Shown piece after piece: positions 7,588-14,014 of a stretch of DNA of 23,502 bases (positions are counted from its first letter, which is position 1; the number at the start of each line of letters is the position of its first letter). Source of the DNA: Candidatus Neomicrothrix sp. UBA825 (lineage in GTDB: Bacteria > Actinomycetota > Acidimicrobiia > Acidimicrobiales > UBA8592); contig DBHP01000016.1 in assembly GCA_002295705.1 (NCBI GenBank), positions 1 to 23,502 on the forward strand. Reading direction: 5' to 3'. Position numbers and translations under genes: made by a program. The notes beneath the pieces were generated by a model. It was not told the origin of the DNA. It saw nothing but the letters and a program-made list of their open reading frames with translations, and ran no database searches.

Positions 7588-7607
7588 TTTGCTACGAGTA
7601 AAGCAAA
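7588..7607. repeat. Inverted repeat TTTGCT-N8-AGCAAA in divergent gap
   Basis: TTTGCT (7588-7593) and AGCAAA (7602-7607) are perfect complements across 8 nt. It sits in the 69-nt gap between the divergent SDR and crotonase genes and could be an operator for both. It is only 6 bp per arm. Confidence 0.35.
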
Positions 7608-7635
7608 GTAGTCCTGATAATGGCACAATAGAGAG

Positions 7636-8466
7636 ATGGATACGCAATTTGATATCAAATCATTTGAGACAATAACGGTTGAAATTCAAAATAATGTTGG
7701 AAAAGTTTCATTAAATCGCCCTGAAGTGCTTAATGCTTTTAACGACAGAATGTGCCATGAGGTTGAGCAGACTTGGAAAGCATTTCGGGTAATGGACGAA
7801 GTTCACAGCGTGTTATTGACTGCTAACGGTGAGAAAGCATTTTGTGTTGGAATTGACCGCAACGATAGCATGTCAGCCCTCGATGATTCTGAGAATCTAT
7901 ATGGGACGTCAAATAACTTTATGTATGACGATCCTGGCGATGCACTAGGCCCTAAATCGTGTGACCTTTGGAAACCTGTAGTGACCGCAGTCAACGGAAT
8001 GTGTTGCGGAGGCGCTTTTTATTTGTTAGCTGAAAGCGACATCATCATTGCAAATGAGAGCGCAACGTTTTTTGACCCCCATGTAACTTATGGTATGCCG
8101 GCGGTTTACGAGCCAATGAAAATGGCTCAACGTGTACCACTAGGTGAGATTCTGCGCCTCACTCTGCTAGGAAACTACGAACGGGTAACCGCTACGACAG
8201 CAAAACAAATTGGACTAATCAGCGAAGTAGTGAAAGATGATTCCCTCATTGAGAAGGCTCTTTGGTTAGCTGAATCAATAGCTGCACAACCCCCAATAGC
8301 AGTCCAGGCAAGTTTACGAGCCATATGGGCTGCAAATGATTTAGGCAGACTTGACGCAATGGCTTTGGCTCCTTCATTATTGACCACCGGCATGTCCAAA
8401 AGTTCGCTAGAAGAAGGTCAAAACGCTTTTGAGAGTGGCGACAGAATTGAGTACAGATACCGTTAA
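7636..8466 (+). CDS. Enoyl-CoA hydratase/isomerase (crotonase family)
   Basis: 276 aa, a single crotonase domain, cytoplasmic, acting on acyl-CoA thioesters (hydration, isomerisation or related). Motifs: 'KVSLNRPEVLNAFND' (23-37), first oxyanion strand 'KAFCVGIDR' (67-75), second oxyanion motif 'NGMCCGGAFYLLAESD' (120-135), then 'FFDPHVTYGMP' (145-154). The usual catalytic Glu of 'GGGxEL' is replaced by the region 'GGAFYL', so the reaction may differ from simple hydration. The start at ATG 7636 has AGAGAG directly upstream. It shares a divergent promoter region with the SDR and probably works with it. It lies just before the leuA leader, whose promoter starts within the following 40 nt. Confidence 0.9.
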   Translation: MDTQFDIKSFETITVEIQNNVGKVSLNRPEVLNAFNDRMCHEVEQTWKAFRVMDEVHSVLLTANGEKAFCVGIDRNDSMSALDDSENLYGTSNNFMYDDPGDALGPKSCDLWKPVVTAVNGMCCGGAFYLLAESDIIIANESATFFDPHVTYGMPAVYEPMKMAQRVPLGEILRLTLLGNYERVTATTAKQIGLISEVVKDDSLIEKALWLAESIAAQPPIAVQASLRAIWAANDLGRLDAMALAPSLLTTGMSKSSLEEGQNAFESGDRIEYRYR

Positions 8467-8468
8467 CT

Positions 8469-8491
8469 TGAGCAGATTGGGTTCTTGCTCA
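8469..8491. repeat. Inverted repeat TGAGCA-N11-TGCTCA around the leuA -35
   Basis: TGAGCA (8469-8474) and TGCTCA (8486-8491) are perfect complements flanking the -35 box TTGGGT (8477-8482). The position fits a repressor operator. Read as RNA it is a weak hairpin without a T-run, so a terminator is less likely. Confidence 0.35.
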
Positions 8492-8505
8492 TTTGTCAGT
8501 AACCT
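8477..8505 (+). promoter_or_regulatory. leuA leader promoter: TTGGGT-17-TAACCT
   Basis: A -35 TTGGGT (8477-8482), a 17-nt spacer and a -10 TAACCT (8500-8505), then 6 nt to the ATG of the leader peptide at 8512. Transcription should begin at that ATG, giving a leaderless message and about 96 nt before the leuA start. Confidence 0.6.
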
Positions 8506-8511
8506 TTAAAT

Positions 8512-8559
8512 ATGGAAAAACTCCTCAGTAATCTGCGACTTACGTCCCCAGTGACTTAA
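8512..8559 (+). CDS. leuL: Leucine-rich leader peptide of leuA (attenuator)
   Basis: ATG 8512 to TAA 8559 encodes MEKLLSNLRLTSPVT, 15 aa with four leucines (codons CTC, CTC, CTG, CTT). It lies upstream of leuA, the leucine-committed step. Leader peptides rich in the end-product amino acid sense charged tRNA through ribosome stalling, and leuA leader attenuation has been predicted in Actinobacteria. The -10 TAACCT ends 6 nt before the ATG, so the peptide is probably read from a leaderless mRNA. The last codons lie in the left arm of a 9-bp hairpin and the stop lies in its loop, which couples leader translation to RNA folding. It is too short for standard gene calling; the combination of Leu content, place, promoter and hairpin makes it credible. 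Confidence 0.75.
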   Translation: MEKLLSNLRLTSPVT

Positions 8560-8587
8560 TTTTTTCGTCACTGGGCCCATTCGAAGT
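8538..8587 (+). promoter_or_regulatory. leuA leader hairpin (attenuation structure)
   Basis: CCCAGTGAC (8547-8555) pairs perfectly with GTCACTGGG (8567-8575) around an 11-nt loop containing the leader stop codon and a T6 run. An outer helix ACTT-a-CG (8538-8544) with CGAAGT (8582-8587) can extend it. No T-run follows, so it is not a plain terminator. The leuA ribosome site AGAGGAAG (8598-8605) lies just downstream, and its GAGGA could pair with TCCTC (8522-8526) in the leader Leu codons, which points to control of translation. That last pairing is inference. Confidence 0.6.
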
Positions 8588-8607
8588 TTGCACAAAGAGA
8601 GGAAGTC

Positions 8608-10317
8608 ATGAATTCGCATCAAAATCCATCAGAAATACAAAATAATTCAAATATGCCATTTCAGAAATATAAGGCATTTAAAACAATTGATCTCCCTGAT
8701 CGATCATGGCCCAGTACGGTTATATCCAAGGCTCCATTGTGGTGCTCAGTAGATCTAAGAGACGGTAATCAAGCCCTGATTGAACCTATGGACCCAGATC
8801 GAAAATGGAGAATGTTTAAAAAACTTGTAGAAATCGGTTTTAAAGAAATCGAAGTCGGTTTTCCCTCGGCATCTGAAGCTGATTTCACCTTTGTACGAGA
8901 AATTATTGAAGAAAAAGCTATCCCCGACGATGTTACAATCCAGGTGTTAGTCCAGAGCAGGCCCGAACTTATTGACAGAACATTTGAGTCAATTGCTGGT
9001 GCGAAAAACGCAATTATCCATTTCTATAATTCAACATCGACTCTTCAACGAAAAGTTGTTTTTGGACTTGATCGCGAGGGGATTAAAAAGATTGCAGTTG
9101 ATGCAGCGAAATACTGCAAAAGTCTTGAATCAACTGTTCCCGATACTAACGTCCGGTACGAATACTCTCCCGAATCATTTACAGGCACAGAGCTCGATTT
9201 TGCAAAAGAAATCTGTGACGCAGTTGTTGATGTGATTGACCCTTCACCTTCTAATAAAATCATCATCAATCTACCTGCGACTGTTGAAATGGCCTCTGCG
9301 AACACTTACGGGGACATGATTGAGTGGATGCACCGCAACTTAAATCGTAGAGACGATATTATTCTAAGTCTCCACCCTCATAACGATAGAGGAACGGGTG
9401 TAGCCGCAGCAGAATTTGGTTTGATGGCTGGTGCTGATCGAGTTGAAGGAACATTATTTGGCAACGGAGAACGAACTGGAAACGTTGATGTCATTAACAT
9501 TGCTATGAACATGTACAGCCAGGGCGTTGACCCCATGCTTGATATCAGCGATATTAACGATATAAGAAGAGTGGCTGAGTACTGCAATCAACTACCAATA
9601 CACCCGAGACACCCTTATGTCGGGGACCTTGTTTACACAGCTTTTTCAGGATCACATCAAGATGCAATCAAGAAAGGCTTTGACGCACTCAAAACTTCTG
9701 ACGAGGGAATTTTTGAAGTCCCTTATATTCCGATAGATCCCTTCGATGTCGGTAGAACTTATGAAGATGTTGTCAGGGTCAATAGTCAGTCAGGAAAAGG
9801 TGGCGTTTCTTACTTATTAAAAACCGAAAACCAGTTTGATCTTCCAAGGCGCATGCAAATTGAATTTACAAGATCCATTCAAAAGATTACTGATGCCACA
9901 GGGAAAGAGATTACCGCTCAACAGATTTTCAATGAATTCTCCGGTGAATACCTTGACTTAGATTATCCATTTATGCTCCATGGATACGAATCAGCACAAA
10001 ATGCTGAAGGAAGGGATCGGACATTATTAACTGCAAGAATGACAAACTCTGGAGAACAAATGATAGTTCAAGGTGAAGGATCTGGCTCCCTTGATGCCTT
10101 TGTTCAGGGTTTAAGAATTGCTTTGCCATATGACTTGCGAGTTCTTGATTACCACGAACATTCTAAGGGAACAGGTGTAGATGCGACTGCCGTAGCATAC
10201 GTTGAAATGGCTATCGACGGAAAGGAACTATGGGGATGCGGTTTGCACACAGACATAACTCGCGCTTCCATGCGCGCGATCATTAGCGCAATTAATAGAG
10301 CCGATAAAGATCAATAA
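8608..10317 (+). CDS. leuA: 2-isopropylmalate synthase
   Basis: 569 aa, the long actinobacterial-type LeuA. It condenses acetyl-CoA with 2-oxoisovalerate in the first committed step of leucine synthesis. The TIM barrel opens with 'CSVDLRDGNQ' (R51, D52, N54, Q55), followed by 'IGFKEIEVGFPSASEADF', the metal-binding 'HPHND' (H256, H258) and 'GNGERTGNVD' downstream. The C-terminal quarter (about 430-560) is the LeuA dimer domain that binds leucine, and it ends in 'GCGLHTDITRASMRAIISAINR'. The start at ATG 8608 has AGAGGAAG 3-10 nt upstream. A leucine-rich leader and hairpin precede it. The next gene, a CoA-transferase, begins 3 nt after the stop, an unusual partner. No other leucine gene is nearby. 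Confidence 0.96.
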   Translation: MNSHQNPSEIQNNSNMPFQKYKAFKTIDLPDRSWPSTVISKAPLWCSVDLRDGNQALIEPMDPDRKWRMFKKLVEIGFKEIEVGFPSASEADFTFVREIIEEKAIPDDVTIQVLVQSRPELIDRTFESIAGAKNAIIHFYNSTSTLQRKVVFGLDREGIKKIAVDAAKYCKSLESTVPDTNVRYEYSPESFTGTELDFAKEICDAVVDVIDPSPSNKIIINLPATVEMASANTYGDMIEWMHRNLNRRDDIILSLHPHNDRGTGVAAAEFGLMAGADRVEGTLFGNGERTGNVDVINIAMNMYSQGVDPMLDISDINDIRRVAEYCNQLPIHPRHPYVGDLVYTAFSGSHQDAIKKGFDALKTSDEGIFEVPYIPIDPFDVGRTYEDVVRVNSQSGKGGVSYLLKTENQFDLPRRMQIEFTRSIQKITDATGKEITAQQIFNEFSGEYLDLDYPFMLHGYESAQNAEGRDRTLLTARMTNSGEQMIVQGEGSGSLDAFVQGLRIALPYDLRVLDYHEHSKGTGVDATAVAYVEMAIDGKELWGCGLHTDITRASMRAIISAINRADKDQ

Positions 10318-10320
10318 CCT

Positions 10321-11556
10321 ATGGTGAAAGAAGTGGAAGTCTCGCAAGCTAAAGATGATTCGGAACTACCACTGAGCGGTGTCAGAATTTTAGCTGCTGA
10401 ACAAATGCAGTCCCTTCCGTATGCGACCCAATTACTCGCAAGTTTCGGTGCTGAAGTTGTAAAAGTAGAGCACCCATCACGAGGTGATCTAGGAAGATCA
10501 GGCTTACCAAGCACAACAGGCATTGATGGGAAACCAGTTGGAGCGACTTTCTTAAGAAATAACCTTTACAAAAAAAGTATCGGACTAGACCTCAAAAGCA
10601 CTGATGGGCAAGACATATTTCGCAAGCTAGCGAGAAACTTTAATGTAGTAGCCGAAAACTACAAGCCAGGCACAATGGAGAAATTCAATCTTGGGTATAC
10701 AGATCTTCAAAAAGCCTGTCCTGAAATCATATATCTATCGCTTTCTGGCTTTGGAAATTCAGTCGAAACCCCATATAAATCATGGCCAGCTTTTGCACCT
10801 GTTGCCGAAGCGATGTCTGGTATTTATAACTTCAATCGCGACGCTGGTGAACCTTTGAAAGTTTCACCAGTAGGTGCGTTAGGTGATACGGGAACGGGTT
10901 TATTTGCTGTTATAGGTATCCTTACAGCCCTGCATAGGCTTGAACGCTTTGGTGAAGGTTCATATATCGATATTTCTATGTTTGACTCAATGATTGCATT
11001 CGCTGATATTGTCCCTAATTATTATTCAATGGGCAAGGATCCGAGAACGCCTAGTTTGCTCATCAATCATGGATTCAAAACCGATAAAGGAGAAATCATT
11101 ATTCAAATTGGGCGCGAGCACCAATTTGAAGCATTCGTTAAGCGGATTGGCAAGCCCGAATGGGCACAAGCTGACCGGTTCTCGACCAGAGCCGGATGGG
11201 TTAAAAATATTCAAGAAATAATCGATCAATTCTCTATATGGGCCGGAGATAGAGAAATCATAAGTGTGTGCGAGGACCTTGCTGCTGCAGGTGTTGCCGC
11301 TGCCCCAGTCTTTGAGGCTTCCGACGTTGTTAACGACCCACATGTTGAAGCAAGAGAAATGCTGCTACCAGTTGAAACGAATGGAGAGCACAACGTTCTC
11401 ACTGCAGGAAACCCAGTACGAATTGACGGTTTAGACAAAAGACAACTAACTCCCCCACCCTCATTAGGTGCTGATACCAAAAGTCTTTTGATGTCAGAAT
11501 TAAAACTGAGTGAAACTGAATATCAAGACCTTCTCAAAAGAGGCGTCGTAGGCTAG
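10321..11556 (+). CDS. Class III CoA-transferase (CaiB/BaiF family)
   Basis: 411 aa. The family moves CoA between carboxylic acids via an enzyme-bound anhydride on a conserved Asp, forming interlocked dimers. N-terminal 'LSGVRILAAEQMQSLPYATQLLASFGAEVVKVEHP' region (18-52; also 'FGAEVVKVEHP') is standard, then 'RNNLYKKSIGLDLKS' and 'ENYKPGTMEKFNLGY'. The catalytic Asp is D189 in 'GALGDTGTG', and 'GSYIDISMFDSM' follows. The start at ATG 10321 lies 3 nt after the leuA stop with no clear ribosome site, so translation is likely coupled to leuA. That makes it leucine-regulated, if the leader works as proposed. A possible link is CoA activation of a branched-chain or isopropylmalate-like acid, but this is speculation. 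The 3' end faces the SnoaL-like gene with a 10-nt gap. Confidence 0.93.
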   Translation: MVKEVEVSQAKDDSELPLSGVRILAAEQMQSLPYATQLLASFGAEVVKVEHPSRGDLGRSGLPSTTGIDGKPVGATFLRNNLYKKSIGLDLKSTDGQDIFRKLARNFNVVAENYKPGTMEKFNLGYTDLQKACPEIIYLSLSGFGNSVETPYKSWPAFAPVAEAMSGIYNFNRDAGEPLKVSPVGALGDTGTGLFAVIGILTALHRLERFGEGSYIDISMFDSMIAFADIVPNYYSMGKDPRTPSLLINHGFKTDKGEIIIQIGREHQFEAFVKRIGKPEWAQADRFSTRAGWVKNIQEIIDQFSIWAGDREIISVCEDLAAAGVAAAPVFEASDVVNDPHVEAREMLLPVETNGEHNVLTAGNPVRIDGLDKRQLTPPPSLGADTKSLLMSELKLSETEYQDLLKRGVVG

Positions 11557-11566
11557 CTTGCCTGAT

Positions 11567-12100
11567 TCACTCTCGGAGATTTTGAATTGCTTCATCGGAC
11601 AGTGGATCTCTTCCTAAGCCTATATTATTTTTGGGCCAGTCCGCTGGAGGAAGCATCAAGGGCGACTCTTTACTTTGCCCAAACCAAAGGTCATGGCGAC
11701 GATGCTTAAATTTCCAATTTTCTTTATCCAGATTCTGGGATTTGGAAAGCTCGTATAGGTCAGTGTATCTGATTAGTTGTTCGTAATAACCTTCTCGCTT
11801 ATTCTGAGCGTAGCATCTAGCCCACACTTCACCTTTTGCCTCACTCTTACTAAGAAAAGTAATCCTATGGTTAGTAACAAGAATAACTGCGAACTCTAAT
11901 TGCTCCATCGTGGCTTCTGCCATTGATCTCAGTCCATCTTCACCAGATCCCATTGATCCAAATTTTGCGTCGGGCGTGTAGAGAGTAATCAGTAATTCAA
12001 TGTCACGATTCCGGATAGCTTCACAATAACTTAAAACTAAATCTCTTATCTCCTCTTTGGCGTGCAATTCCCTAACAGCATTTTCGTAGTCAAATGTCAT
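11567..12100 (-). CDS. SnoaL/NTF2-like protein
   Basis: 177 aa, one NTF2-like fold of the SnoaL type. The N-terminus 'AKEEIRDLVLSYCEAIRNRDIELLITLYTPDAKF' (two helices, then the first strand; residues 14-47, short quote 'LITLYTPDAKFGSMG') is characteristic. Later 'TNHRITF', 'KGEVWARCY' and 'WKFKHRRHDLWFG' give the curved sheet. Such proteins act as polyketide cyclases, steroid isomerases, dehydratases or ring-hydroxylating dioxygenase small subunits, so the exact role cannot be fixed. The C-terminal 35 residues (proline-rich, 'LPPADWPKNN') extend beyond the domain. ATG 12100 is the natural start. It diverges from the PPOX-like gene with a 71-nt gap. A role in handling a cyclic intermediate of the cluster is likely. 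Confidence 0.8.
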   Translation of the reverse strand: MTFDYENAVRELHAKEEIRDLVLSYCEAIRNRDIELLITLYTPDAKFGSMGSGEDGLRSMAEATMEQLEFAVILVTNHRITFLSKSEAKGEVWARCYAQNKREGYYEQLIRYTDLYELSKSQNLDKENWKFKHRRHDLWFGQSKESPLMLPPADWPKNNIGLGRDPLSDEAIQNLRE

Positions 12101-12171
12101 ATGATTAGTTTCTCATATCTTTGATATTTGTTCTTGCTTTAGGTAATAAGATGGTTTTTGAGAGGGAACTG

Positions 12172-12696
12172 ATGGATACTACTAAAAGCGAATGGGAGAC
12201 GAGACGGGATATCTCATCGTTTGTTTTGTCTGAGTCAGAAATCGCTTCAATCATAAGTCGTGCATCGCATGCTGTTGTTTCGTGGGTGACAAAATCGAAC
12301 CAACCAGTTACAGCAGTTATGCTCTTTGCTGTAGTTGATGGCCTTATTACAGTTACATCCACTACTAATAGGGCTAAATACCATGCATGGAGACGCAATC
12401 CTTCTAGTTCATTCTGCATCTGGGATCCTGAAAATATTGGAAAGCAAATAACGTTGCGTGGGAACGTGAAAATCAGTCAGGATAACGATTTACTTCGGGA
12501 ATATACTAAATACTTTTTAACGCGAGCAATGGGTGGCAAAGAACCAAGCAAGGAGAGATTAGAGAAGGAATTGGCAACTTTCCTAGCTCCGGACAGATAC
12601 ATGATGCAATTGTTGGTCGACAAGACGCTAAGCCACGACCTGGATTCGTTGTTGCACAGAGAACGTGAATTGCGCAATGGAGATAAACAGTCGTGA
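12172..12696 (+). CDS. PPOX-class flavin/F420-binding protein
   Basis: 174 aa with a split beta-barrel of the pyridoxamine-phosphate-oxidase-like superfamily: 'ASHAVVSWVTKSNQPVTAVMLFAVVDGLITVTSTTNRAKYHAWRRNP' spans residues 31-77 (short markers 'PVTAVMLF', 'TSTTNRAKYHAW'), then 'QITLRGNVKI' (92-101). This subtype in actinobacteria often uses F420 or FMN to reduce C=C bonds, or binds haem or biliverdin; which applies here is unknown. I chose ATG 12172 because GAGAGGG lies 5 nt upstream. ATG 12151 and TTG 12121 are possible but less supported. The stop overlaps the next gene's GTG (GTGA), so the two hotdog genes downstream are translationally coupled to it. Confidence 0.82.
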   Translation: MDTTKSEWETRRDISSFVLSESEIASIISRASHAVVSWVTKSNQPVTAVMLFAVVDGLITVTSTTNRAKYHAWRRNPSSSFCIWDPENIGKQITLRGNVKISQDNDLLREYTKYFLTRAMGGKEPSKERLEKELATFLAPDRYMMQLLVDKTLSHDLDSLLHRERELRNGDKQS

Positions 12697-13133
12697 TAGT
12701 ACCCGCTGAAGACATGCTCAAATTGAAAGGATTAAAATTCCCGGGAGGTTCCATGAAGATTGAGCATTGGGAAAACTGGTTATTGACAGACTGTACTGGC
12801 TCCGCACAATTGCCCTCCAACATAGTTCACCCCATCGCCTTATTTCATATTCCTATTCAGGGAGTGGGAACTTCTATCGCTGAACTCTTTGCTCTTGGTC
12901 AAGTAGAAGGGGCTGGATCAGTAGGGCTAGAAGGGTATGATTGGGAATACTTCTCTCTCCTGCATGAGGATGTTGAATATTGCTTTGAAGGCGAAGTTAT
13001 TGAGGTTGAACGAGTCCAAACGAAGTCAGGAGGAGTTTTTGATCGCTTTGTATTCTCAATTGAATTGAGCACTGTTAGAGGAGACCCTGTAGCAAAAGTT
13101 ACGAACAGTTGGCGGTTTTGGAGAATGAAATGA
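12693..13133 (+). CDS. MaoC-like hotdog protein, N-half type (no catalytic dyad)
   Basis: 146 aa. The pattern 'NIVHPIALFHIPIQG' (43-57), 'YDWEYFSLLHEDVEYCFEGEVIEVERVQTKSGG' region (82-114, short marker 'FEGEVIEVERV') and 'DPVAKVTNSWRFWR' (131-144) resembles the N-terminal, non-catalytic half of two-hotdog R-hydratases and HadA/HadC-type subunits. No D-x4-H dyad is visible. It starts with GTG 12693 overlapping the upstream TGA, with GGAG about 10 nt before; ATG 12714 is an alternative. Its stop overlaps the next gene's ATG (ATGA). The next protein has the dyad, so the pair probably forms a heterodimeric hydratase for an enoyl-CoA. Confidence 0.72.
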   Translation: MIVPAEDMLKLKGLKFPGGSMKIEHWENWLLTDCTGSAQLPSNIVHPIALFHIPIQGVGTSIAELFALGQVEGAGSVGLEGYDWEYFSLLHEDVEYCFEGEVIEVERVQTKSGGVFDRFVFSIELSTVRGDPVAKVTNSWRFWRMK

Positions 13134-13540
13134 GTGACATAATTGACTACCTCGACTATGAAATCCCATCTTTAATTGTTGAGCGAGTAGATCCTAATAA
13201 AATGAAGACAATGGCTGCTATCCTGCGGGATCCTTATCCTGTGCATTGGGACAAAGATGCGAACGCAACCCTTGGCCTAGAGGGGCGTGTCATCAATCAA
13301 GGTCCGCTTAACCTCTCATACATAGCAAACATGCTTATTGCTTGGCAAGGACCATCGTGCATCAAAAGATTACAAGCTCGTTTTTTAAAGCCAGTGCTTG
13401 ATGGAGATACGGTCATTGCAGCAGGAAAGATTATCGAGATCATTGACCATGAGAAGGCTAGAGTTCGCGCAAGAGTGTGGTTGAGTCGCGATAATGAAAT
13501 TGTTCTTGAAGGTGAAGCTGAGATCCAGTTATCAGCCTAA
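13130..13540 (+). CDS. MaoC-like hotdog hydratase, catalytic subunit
   Basis: 136 aa hotdog protein. 'LRDPYPVHWDKDANATLGLEG' (32-52) carries the R-hydratase dyad D34 and H39 in D-x4-H spacing, followed by 'INQGPLNLSYIANML' (55-69), the place of the usual hydratase helix. 'LKPVLDGDTVIAAGKI' (from about 87) forms the later strands. Start at ATG 13130, which overlaps the previous stop as ATGA. A longer frame from 13109 would run into the upstream gene. Together with the preceding protein it should add water to a trans-2-enoyl-CoA or remove it from a 3-hydroxyacyl-CoA, as HadAB/HadBC do for acyl carrier protein substrates in mycobacteria. The stop overlaps the end of the convergent MaoC gene by 4 nt. 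Confidence 0.8.
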   Translation: MSDIIDYLDYEIPSLIVERVDPNKMKTMAAILRDPYPVHWDKDANATLGLEGRVINQGPLNLSYIANMLIAWQGPSCIKRLQARFLKPVLDGDTVIAAGKIIEIIDHEKARVRARVWLSRDNEIVLEGEAEIQLSA

Positions 13541-14013
13541 ATCTGCATTTGTCCGAGCCCATCTCTTGTGTGAACAAGTGCTGGGCAAAGGCATGTAAAA
13601 ATTGTTAATCCAGATTCGGTACTGATTTTATATTCATGCTTTACTATTCCCCTCTGAGGATCTGATTCTGACTTTCGTTTATCTATAAGGTGGCTTTGAG
13701 CTTTGAAGTTAACGTCAGGACGGAGTGGGTTGGGGAAAGTGAAATTTTCAAATCCCATTCCCGCTATCCAGGCGATATCTCCGTTGATCTCAAGGTTTAG
13801 CTTGTTCCAGATTGCGAATGTGTAGGCACCTGATGCAATGATTCCGCCGAAAGGTGATTTCTTTGCTTTCTGGGGATCTACGTGAAAATACTGATTGTCA
13901 TATGTAAGAGAGAAGTCAATTAGTTCTCTTTGGGAAGCGGAATACCACTTAGATTGAAATGTTTCTCCGACATTTAAGTCTTCAAAGCATCTCAGTGTGG
14001 CGCCTCTTTCCAT
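13537..14013 (-). CDS. MaoC-family dehydratase
   Basis: 158 aa single-hotdog MaoC protein: 'CFEDLNVGETFQS' (9-21), then 'FSLTYDNQYFHVDPQKA' with the dyad D39 and H44, then 'SPFGGIIASGAYTFAIWNKL' (53-72). These enzymes hydrate or dehydrate acyl-CoA substrates in the (R) sense. I place the start at ATG 14013, which has AAGGAA about 9 nt upstream and follows the CoA-transferase stop by one base; the longer TTG 14031 frame would overlap it. It is the last gene of the minus-strand run starting at 18155. Unlike the split pair at 12693-13540, it keeps N-terminal strand and catalytic helix in one chain, so the cluster has two separate hydratase systems. Confidence 0.88.
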   Translation of the reverse strand: MERGATLRCFEDLNVGETFQSKWYSASQRELIDFSLTYDNQYFHVDPQKAKKSPFGGIIASGAYTFAIWNKLNLEINGDIAWIAGMGFENFTFPNPLRPDVNFKAQSHLIDKRKSESDPQRGIVKHEYKISTESGLTIFTCLCPALVHTRDGLGQMQI

Positions 14014-14014
14014 C

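Noticed and set aside
7567..7647. Longer N-terminus for the SDR
   Set aside because: Would overlap the divergent crotonase start; ATG 7566 has a ribosome site and gives the normal SDR N-terminus.
8547..8575. leuA leader hairpin as a simple terminator
   Set aside because: No T-run after the 3' arm; the T6 is in the loop. An attenuation or translation-control structure fits better.
12105..12419. 104-aa minus-strand ORF
   Set aside because: Antisense to the PPOX-like gene, no recognisable domain.
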